Assembly: GCA_045598845.1 (NCBI GenBank)
Contig: JAZRUY010000059.1
Location: forward strand, 1-7,699
Direction: 5' to 3'
Source of the DNA: JAZRUY01 sp045598845
Lineage (GTDB): Bacteria > Verrucomicrobiota > Lentisphaeria > Victivallales > Victivallaceae
DNA: 7,699 nt
The notes below the pieces were generated by a model. The model was given only the letters and a program-made list of their open reading frames with translations. It was not told the DNA's origin and searched no databases. Positions 1 to 5,323 of this stretch are shown here, piece after piece (within the stretch, counting starts at the first letter, position 1; each line of letters begins with the position of its first letter). Position numbers and translations under genes: made by a program.

Positions 1-1
1 G

Positions 2-226
2 AAACGCGGTGAACGTCTGGTGGTTTTTTATACTTCCGAAGATTTTGATCCTGAACAGATAATCCGGCAATTGCGTGAAAAGAATATTCCCAATTTATGG
101 ATTCCCAAGGCGGATGATTTTGTGCGTATCGCTTCTTTGCCGCTTTTGGGCAGCGGCAAGCTGGATTTGACTTCGTTGAAAAAAATGGCAGAGAATCCGG
201 ATGCGCTGCGTTGCTGCGGCAAATAA
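2..226 (+). CDS. aas: C-terminal end of an Aas-like acyl-ACP synthetase / phospholipid acyltransferase (partial)
   Basis: Only the last 74 codons are present; the reading frame is open from base 2 and runs off the left edge. The visible part matches the C-terminal lid subdomain of AMP-forming acyl-activating enzymes. The stretch SLPLLGSGKLDLTSLKK closely resembles the end of Aas, where the Lys of the GSGK motif is the lid lysine that acts in adenylation. The preceding part, with NIPNLWIPK, also fits Aas. In the family, Aas activates fatty acids onto acyl carrier protein and re-acylates lysophosphatidylethanolamine at the inner membrane. Many Aas proteins carry an acyltransferase and often an MFS transporter domain further upstream, which would lie outside the window. 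The stop is TAA at 224-226, and recN follows after 24 bases on the same strand. It could instead be a stand-alone acyl-CoA or acyl-ACP synthetase; the family assignment is firmer than the exact name. Confidence 0.65.
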   Translation, partial: KRGERLVVFYTSEDFDPEQIIRQLREKNIPNLWIPKADDFVRIASLPLLGSGKLDLTSLKKMAENPDALRCCGK

Positions 227-250
227 ACACAAAAGCAAGGTATAGCCGTT

Positions 251-1906
251 ATGCTGCATTGTCTGCAGATAGATAATTTCGCTCTGATCGAGCATGCGGA
301 ATTGGAATTCTGCTCCGGATTCAATGTTATTACCGGCGAATCCGGCGCCGGCAAGTCGATTTTAATGGGCGCGCTGAGATTGTTGCTCGGTGGAAGGGCG
401 GACCGCGACTGTATCCGCGGCGGTTGTGACCGCGCTGTGATAAGCGGAATATTTTCGCATCCGGATGACGCGTCCCTGCGTGAAATACTCGCCGGAGCGG
501 CGATACCGTGCACAGGTGAAACTTTGGAAATACGCCGGGTTATCGCCAAGTCGTTTTCCCGCTGCTTTATCAATGACACTCCGTGCGGCGCGGTTTTGCT
601 GTCGGAGGTCGGTTCGCACCTTGCGGATATGCACGGCGCCGATGATGAATTGTCTTTGACGGTGCCGGAACGCCAACTGGAATTGCTCGACTTGTACGGT
701 CATACTGACCGGGGAGAATGTCGGCGGCTTGCGGGTGAACTTGCTGTTCTTAAGATTGAGCAGGAGGAATTCGACGCCTCCGCTCCCGGTGAAAACGAGC
801 TGGAAGAACTGGAATATACGGTGAAAACTATCGGAGATGTCGATCCTCAGCCTGGGGAAGACGCCGATCTGGAGAGCCGGTGCGCGTTGTCCGGAAAGGC
901 CAGGCGTATAATTGAATTATGTTCCGCCTGTACTGCGGTATTGGACGGCGGAGAGAATTCCATTGAGGATCTATGTGCCGTGTTGTTCCGCCGGCTGTCG
1001 GAATTGCGGGGGGAGGCGGGTGATGAACGCTGCTCCGCGATGCTGAGTGCCTGCGATAATCTTCATGAAACCGCCGAGAGTTTATTGCGTCAACTGGAAG
1101 CACTGGCATCCGGAGTGGAACTTGATCCGGCCGAGTTGGAACGGCTTGAGGCGCGGCTCGATGCGATTTATACTCTGAAGCGCAGGTTCGGACCGGCGCT
1201 TGAAGATGTGCTTGCCCGCCGTGATGCCGCCGCCGACCGTCTTGCCTCCGCCCGCGTATCTGGAGAGAAGCGCGCCGAATTGGATCGCAGGAAGACGGAA
1301 TTAACTTCTTCGCTGGTACGCGCCGCATCTGTTCTCACTTCCGCCAGACGCGCCGCCGCCGCGGATTTCGCCGCTCTTACAGTAAAAAAATTGGGCGCAG
1401 TCGGTTTTAATTCCTGCCGTCTGATTCCTCTCTTTTCCGCCGCGGAGCCGGGTGCGAACGGAGCGGACTGTTTTGAATGGAATTTCAGCGCCAATGCGGG
1501 GGAAGAGCCGCACCAGCTCCGCCGTACTGCATCGAGCGGAGAACTGTCCCGGGTGATGCTGGGATTCCGCACTGTACTGGCTGCGGCTGACGGTACTCCC
1601 ACGGTGGTATTTGATGAAATAGATTCCAATATCGGTGGGGAAACTGCGGTTAATGTTGCCGCTGAATTGCATGCGCTGGGAGCATGTCACCAGATTATTT
1701 GTATTTCTCATCTGGCGCAGGTGGCGGTGCGCGCCGACCGGCATTTTGCGGTGGCTAAACATGCTTCCGGCGGACGGACAGTTTCCGAATCTTCAGTTAT
1801 AACCGGCGATGCCAGAATCAGCGAACTGGCCCGAATGCTGGGCGGCGGCGAGGCTGCGCTGCGTCATGCCGGAGCATTGTGCCGAGAATACAGTTCCGGT
1901 AAATAA
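251..1906 (+). CDS. recN: DNA repair protein RecN
   Basis: RecN is a cytosolic SMC-like ATPase that acts in recombinational repair of double-strand breaks. The 551 residues match the usual length of about 550. The N-terminal ATPase half has Walker A GESGAGKS at residues 29-36, followed by the RecN-typical LLLGGRAD and IRGG. Residues about 155-370 are charged, Leu- and Ala-rich and fit the coiled-coil arm. The C-terminal half has the ABC signature SSGELSRV at 428-435, Walker B TVVFDEID at 451-458 and the switch histidine in ISHLAQVA at 487. Two places differ from the family as I recall it: the usual HGQHEHQ region reads HGADDEL (128-134), and the loop after Walker B reads SNIGG rather than VGxSG. 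The ATG at 251 is preceded by AAGG at 237-240, ten bases upstream. The gene probably shares a transcript with the upstream Aas-like gene. No LexA-like box was recognised in the short gap. Confidence 0.97.
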   Translation: MLHCLQIDNFALIEHAELEFCSGFNVITGESGAGKSILMGALRLLLGGRADRDCIRGGCDRAVISGIFSHPDDASLREILAGAAIPCTGETLEIRRVIAKSFSRCFINDTPCGAVLLSEVGSHLADMHGADDELSLTVPERQLELLDLYGHTDRGECRRLAGELAVLKIEQEEFDASAPGENELEELEYTVKTIGDVDPQPGEDADLESRCALSGKARRIIELCSACTAVLDGGENSIEDLCAVLFRRLSELRGEAGDERCSAMLSACDNLHETAESLLRQLEALASGVELDPAELERLEARLDAIYTLKRRFGPALEDVLARRDAAADRLASARVSGEKRAELDRRKTELTSSLVRAASVLTSARRAAAADFAALTVKKLGAVGFNSCRLIPLFSAAEPGANGADCFEWNFSANAGEEPHQLRRTASSGELSRVMLGFRTVLAAADGTPTVVFDEIDSNIGGETAVNVAAELHALGACHQIICISHLAQVAVRADRHFAVAKHASGGRTVSESSVITGDARISELARMLGGGEAALRHAGALCREYSSGK

Positions 1907-1915
1907 ATCTACCGG
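1896..1915. repeat. Inverted repeat across the recN and PBP2 stop codons
   Basis: CCGGTA at 1896-1901 and TACCGG at 1910-1915 form a perfect 6-bp stem with an 8-base loop. The loop holds the recN stop (TAA, 1904-1906) and part of the PBP2 stop (1909-1911, complement). The position suits a shared 3'-end hairpin for two converging transcripts. Neither strand has a T-run after the stem, so it does not meet the standard for an intrinsic terminator. It may be chance, since CCGG is very common in this window. Confidence 0.35.
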
Positions 1916-3786
1916 TGCAGCAGCCAGCTGCGGAAGAAATCCGCCGCCAGCGGTGCCGCGCTCGCTCCTCCTGAACTGCCTTCTTCCACCATCACGCAGC
2001 ATGAATAAGTCTTTCCTTTGTAACTGGTAAAGGCGATAAACCATGTAGTTAGCCTGCGGTTGGAGCGGGGACCGGTTTCCGCCGAACCTGTTTTACCGTA
2101 TAAATCAAGCCCGTCGGTTTTTGCCCGGCGTCCTGATCCGGCAGGGGAATTTACTACATCGTACATACCATGCCGCACTGTTTCCAGCGCTTCCTTCGAT
2201 GCGTCGAGACGGCTGCGGATTTCCACTTCGCGTTCATATACGCTGTTTCCGTGCGCATCCACCATACGCAGCACAGTATGCGGGCGGTAAACTGTTCCCC
2301 CGTTGGCGATGGCGGCGCAGTAGAGTGCCGCCTGAAGCGGACTCAGGGTGATTATACCTTGTCCTATGCTCAGTAATGCGGTATCATAGCTGTTCCAGCG
2401 GTAGTGGTAGCGACGCTGTTTTTCTTCTTCCGACGGAAATATACCGGCGGAATCCGGTAATTCCACTCCGGTATGTTTCCCGATTCCTGCGGAACGCAAT
2501 ACGGCGGCGATCGGCGCCAGTCCCGTTTTTATGCCGTTTTCTATCATATAATCGTTGCATGAATGTTCCAGTGCTCCGCGAAGATTCAGTACTCCGTGAC
2601 CGCCGTTTCTCCAGGATGCGCACCTGATAGTGGCATCGCCGATACGGCTGCCGCCGTCGCATACTGTTTCTGTATCCGGAGTCATTCCGGAATTCAGCAG
2701 TGCCAGTGATACCAGTACTTTAAGAATGGAGCCGGGAGAATAGCTCCCGGAAAAAGCCCGGTTGTATAGCGGACGGTCTGAATCGTGGAGCAATTTGCTG
2801 AAATAAGCGCTGCTGATGCCGTGGGAAAATCCTTCTGTCAAATTGAATGACGGTGATGATGCCGCAGCTACGACATCGCCGTTACCGGCATCCAGAACCA
2901 CTATTGCTGCCCGTTTTCCGCTTATCAGTGATTCCGCAATGCTCTGTGCGGAATAATCAATAGTCATAATCAGATTGTTCCCGTGCCTCGGTTCAATGCG
3001 CCGGATGATGTTGTCGCGGATAAAACCCATGTGATCGACCTGCACTAGGGAATAACCTGGCTCTCCGCGCAATCCCAGCGGAACCGCACTTCCGTCATCA
3101 TTAAGAGATTCTGTTCCCGGTAATTTATCGAAAGCCTTTTCTATACCTTCCACTCCGATCCGGTCGGACAGGTAATAAAAATAGTCGGCGCGGTCATAAG
3201 CCAGACTGGCGTCATCCGCCCGGGTGTATCCCAGTAAATGGCAGGCTGTGTGTCCGGCCGGGTAATATCTTATTTCATCCGCCTGTAAATCAGTGCCGGC
3301 CGTATTCCGCATGGCTTCCAGTACTTTCGCGGTTTCCCTCATGGTCAGGTCGCGCAGCACGGTGATCGGAAGCCCTGGACGCATATTGAGGTGTACCGCG
3401 ATATTATGTTCGGTGAGCGGATTGATTCTGCCGGCCGCCTGCGCCGCTTTTTCAGCTGCGGCGAGAATATATGCGGTTGTTTTTTTTCTTCCTCCCGGTT
3501 GCAGCATTTCATGCGGATAGAATATTAAGTTGCATTCCGGCCGGTTATCTGCGAGAATTTTTAAGTCGGAAGTGAAAATTTTTCCGCGCTTGGCCGGGAT
3601 TCTGATGCTGCGGACGCTTTGACGTGTGATTCGTTCCTGCCTTTGTCCGGATTTACAGAATTGTTCGGCGGCGAGAGCCGCGAGCAACAGGATGATTCCC
3701 GCCGCCATTACTGCGGAGATCAGCAGAATTCTGATTTCGCACTGGTTGATTCGAGTGCTGATATTGTTGTTACGGTATGATTTCAT
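1909..3786 (-). CDS. mrdA: Penicillin-binding protein 2, peptidoglycan transpeptidase of the elongasome
   Basis: This class B PBP crosslinks peptidoglycan in the periplasm during side-wall growth, normally with RodA and the MreCD scaffold. Its 625 residues are close to the 633 of E. coli PBP2. A single membrane anchor spans about residues 18-41. The pedestal domain has the typical RGKIF (68-72) and the PBP2-like GVEGIEKAFD (211-220). All three catalytic motifs are intact: SILK with nucleophile Ser353, SCN at 409-411 and KTGSAE at 565-570. Cys376, Cys389, His397 and Cys410 lie around the second motif and may bind zinc. The start ATG is 19 bases after the mreD stop and its ribosome-binding site is weak (GGA), which fits translation coupled to mreD. 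SpoVD/FtsI-type PBPs are the alternative, but length, lack of a PASTA tail and the mreCD context favour PBP2. The gene ends 2 bases from recN, so rodA does not follow. Confidence 0.93.
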   Translation of the reverse strand: MKSYRNNNISTRINQCEIRILLISAVMAAGIILLLAALAAEQFCKSGQRQERITRQSVRSIRIPAKRGKIFTSDLKILADNRPECNLIFYPHEMLQPGGRKKTTAYILAAAEKAAQAAGRINPLTEHNIAVHLNMRPGLPITVLRDLTMRETAKVLEAMRNTAGTDLQADEIRYYPAGHTACHLLGYTRADDASLAYDRADYFYYLSDRIGVEGIEKAFDKLPGTESLNDDGSAVPLGLRGEPGYSLVQVDHMGFIRDNIIRRIEPRHGNNLIMTIDYSAQSIAESLISGKRAAIVVLDAGNGDVVAAASSPSFNLTEGFSHGISSAYFSKLLHDSDRPLYNRAFSGSYSPGSILKVLVSLALLNSGMTPDTETVCDGGSRIGDATIRCASWRNGGHGVLNLRGALEHSCNDYMIENGIKTGLAPIAAVLRSAGIGKHTGVELPDSAGIFPSEEEKQRRYHYRWNSYDTALLSIGQGIITLSPLQAALYCAAIANGGTVYRPHTVLRMVDAHGNSVYEREVEIRSRLDASKEALETVRHGMYDVVNSPAGSGRRAKTDGLDLYGKTGSAETGPRSNRRLTTWFIAFTSYKGKTYSCCVMVEEGSSGGASAAPLAADFFRSWLLHR

Positions 3787-3805
3787 ACGAATCCGGAATT
3801 TTAAT

Positions 3806-4354
3806 CTATTTCATGGTTTTGACCCGTCGTTTCCGGCGTTCATCCGGCAGACGGTTTTCCGGATGAGTGCTGTGCGGCAGAAAAATCTTTCCAATTCCCA
3901 GCAGTGCCGCGCACTTGTCCAGCAGAGTGAAAAGCAACCATGCTGATATTATTCCGGTGAATGTGTGCAGAAATAATGAACCGATTAAGCCGGGCAGGGC
4001 GGATATGGTGAAATCCGCGGCGAAAACCCATCGTGTCAGTACAGCGCTGAGCGACATGTAAATTCCTGTAACCGAGGCTGCGGACGGGCTTTCCGGACAT
4101 TCCGGAGTCAGCAGGCATCCGGTCAGCAAGGCGATGAATATTGCAAAAGTGTCAAGCGGAAAACTCCGCAGCATTACCAAATCCAGCAGCAGAGCGTAAA
4201 ATGCGCCGTGAAAAACCGCCGTATTTACTCCGGATGAATGATAAAGATAGAAAAGTACGGCTGCTCCGGGAATTACTGCGAAATTTGCCATTCCGCACAG
4301 TAAAGTGACAACGAAGGCGATGAAGAGCCAGAATATAGCGAAAACACAAGTCAT
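3806..4354 (-). CDS. mreD: Rod shape-determining protein MreD
   Basis: MreD is a small inner-membrane protein of the elongasome that associates with MreC. The 182 residues are nearly all hydrophobic up to about residue 157, with roughly five membrane segments (about 2-20, 24-39, 46-62, 68-84 and a long C-terminal pair within 98-147). The segment GLIGSLFLHTFTG followed by SAWLLFTLLDK resembles the MreD C-terminal end. The tail is basic (DERRKRRVKTMK). The frame is open further upstream to 4462, but those 36 residues overlap mreC and are not hydrophobic. The ATG at 4352-4354 is preferred because AGGTGA sits just upstream and the protein then starts directly with a membrane segment. Sequence similarity in this family is low, so position between mreC and the PBP2 gene is a large part of the evidence. 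It should be co-translated with mreC, whose stop codon lies inside its ribosome-binding site. Confidence 0.87.
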   Translation of the reverse strand: MTCVFAIFWLFIAFVVTLLCGMANFAVIPGAAVLFYLYHSSGVNTAVFHGAFYALLLDLVMLRSFPLDTFAIFIALLTGCLLTPECPESPSAASVTGIYMSLSAVLTRWVFAADFTISALPGLIGSLFLHTFTGIISAWLLFTLLDKCAALLGIGKIFLPHSTHPENRLPDERRKRRVKTMK

Positions 4355-4358
4355 GAAT

Positions 4359-4364
4359 TCACCT
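4359..4364 (-). promoter_or_regulatory. Ribosome-binding site of mreD overlapping the mreC stop
   Basis: On the - strand the sequence reads AGGTGA, four bases before the mreD ATG (4352-4354). Its last three bases are the mreC stop codon TGA. This decides the mreD start over the longer frame and points to translational coupling, since a ribosome ending mreC uncovers or reaches the mreD start directly. Confidence 0.7.
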
Positions 4365-5213
4365 GCCGGCCGGGGCGGCCACATATACGAAGCGGAGTTT
4401 GTCCATATCCGCGGCCGGATGCATGGTGCCGGAGCAATGCAGTTCGCTTGTGAAACGCGCATCCAGTTCTTCCACCTGATTCAAAAATCCTATGACCAGA
4501 CCGCCTGGAATGTATTTTTCAAAACCGGTGGTACGGATGGTGTCTTCCTGACTGTATTTGACTCCGATAGGCAGAAATCCGATGGAAATCATACTGTGGG
4601 AAGAATGAGTTGTTCCGGTGTTTATTATGCCGGTGCATCCTGATTTTTCCAAAACGGCTGTCAGGCGCAGGTCAGGAGAAAAAACCGTTTCAACTGAAGC
4701 GCATTCTCCGTTGATTTCTTTTATTCTTCCCACCAGAACCGGTGTCCCGTCCGCCATAACGGTGAGCACGGATGCCCCTTCCGGTATCATTACGCTGTCG
4801 GCGGTGTTTAGCAAGATGGTAAAGGATTGTTTCCAGTAAAGCGGATCGCGCAATGATATTTCGCAGGGAAAAAGACGCCATCCTGCCGGCCGGGGCAGTC
4901 GGTTGAGCAGCCGTAATTGCCTGTTTTCCTCCTGCAGATTTTTCGAGAGAACTTTTATCGCTTCAAGTTTGGCTAATTTTATTTTACATTCTGCAAGGTC
5001 ATGCGCTAATTCTGATTTGCTACGGCTCAGCATATTCAGTTGTTCCGCCGTATTGGAAACCGCGGCTCCGGATTCAATATACGGGCGGAAAAATAAATTG
5101 GCCAGCATCCCGCCGCTTCTGCGCAGCATGAAAAAAGCACCGGCGGCAATCAGCAAACCGCTCAGCAGTGATGCGGCGGTTTTCAGCATCGGACTGATTT
5201 TTTTTCCGGGCAT
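4359..5213 (-). CDS. mreC: Rod shape-determining protein MreC
   Basis: MreC is a periplasmic scaffold anchored in the inner membrane; it binds and activates PBP2 and links it to MreD. The 284 residues show the expected order: a short basic N-terminus, one membrane anchor at about 12-30, a coiled coil at about 52-102 ending in the family-typical EENRQLRLLN, then the beta-rich domain. Within that domain are ISLRDPLYW (119-127), which matches the conserved A-x-I-x-R-D-P-x-x-W region, and TTGFEKYIPGGLVIGFL (228-244), which matches the conserved T-S-G-x-G-G-x-F-P-x-G-I-x-I-G region. The start ATG at 5211-5213 has AGGAG ten bases upstream. mreD follows after 4 bases. mreB, the usual gene before mreC, is not present; an unknown secreted protein lies upstream instead. 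Confidence 0.94.
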   Translation of the reverse strand: MPGKKISPMLKTAASLLSGLLIAAGAFFMLRRSGGMLANLFFRPYIESGAAVSNTAEQLNMLSRSKSELAHDLAECKIKLAKLEAIKVLSKNLQEENRQLRLLNRLPRPAGWRLFPCEISLRDPLYWKQSFTILLNTADSVMIPEGASVLTVMADGTPVLVGRIKEINGECASVETVFSPDLRLTAVLEKSGCTGIINTGTTHSSHSMISIGFLPIGVKYSQEDTIRTTGFEKYIPGGLVIGFLNQVEELDARFTSELHCSGTMHPAADMDKLRFVYVAAPAGR

Positions 5214-5223
5214 AATTAAAATA

Positions 5224-5228
5224 CTCCT
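5224..5228 (-). promoter_or_regulatory. Ribosome-binding site of mreC
   Basis: The - strand reads AGGAG ten bases before the mreC ATG. It is the strongest ribosome-binding site among the - strand genes here, as expected for the first gene of a coupled set. It is directly preceded by AAACGG (5230-5235), a possible pairing partner of the upstream hairpin arm. Confidence 0.7.
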
Positions 5229-5247
5229 GCCGTTTGCGGATGTTGCG

Positions 5248-5267
5248 TCCGTTTATGCTGAAACGGA
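5248..5267 (-). promoter_or_regulatory. Stem-loop in the mreC leader
   Basis: TCCGTTT (5248-5254) and AAACGGA (5261-5267) form a perfect 7-bp stem with a 6-base loop, 20 bases upstream of the mreC ribosome-binding site. A second CCGTTT lies at 5230-5235, next to that site, so the arm at 5261-5266 could pair with either copy in the - strand RNA. The nearer pairing is longer (7 versus 6 bp) and has the smaller loop. There is no T-run after the stem in the - strand direction, so it is not a standard terminator for the upstream gene. Function is unknown. Confidence 0.4.
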
Positions 5268-5285
5268 TATTCGTTGTAACCGTAA

Positions 5286-5294
5286 AATATAATA
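5286..5294 (-). promoter_or_regulatory. Possible -10 region for the mreC-mreD-PBP2 operon
   Basis: The - strand reads TATTATATT, holding two overlapping -10-like hexamers (TATTAT and TATATT, each one mismatch from TATAAT), about 75 bases before the mreC start. No good -35 hexamer lies 16-18 bases upstream. The site fits a separate promoter for mreC and would put the hairpin at 5248-5267 in the leader. The + strand of the same patch reads TATAAT but points into the 3' end of the secreted-protein gene. Confidence 0.3.
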
Positions 5295-5323
5295 TGGAGA
5301 AATCAGGTTTGCTACTGACTTGA

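Noticed and set aside
28..579. 183-codon open frame on the - strand across the Aas tail and recN start
   Set aside because: It is antisense to two clear genes and has no family resemblance; it is explained by codon bias.
828..1762. Long open frames on the - strand within recN
   Set aside because: They lie opposite a well-supported recN, are rich in Arg, Ser and Pro as expected of shadow frames, and show no recognisable domain.
4355..4462. 36-residue N-terminal extension of MreD
   Set aside because: It overlaps mreC in another frame, is not hydrophobic, and the internal ATG at 4354 has a good ribosome-binding site and starts straight into a membrane segment.
5288..5293. Perfect TATAAT on the + strand between mreC and the secreted-protein gene
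   Set aside because: No suitable -35 is seen at the right distance and it would fire antisense into the end of the secreted-protein gene; it is the complement of an AT-rich patch that suits the - strand better.
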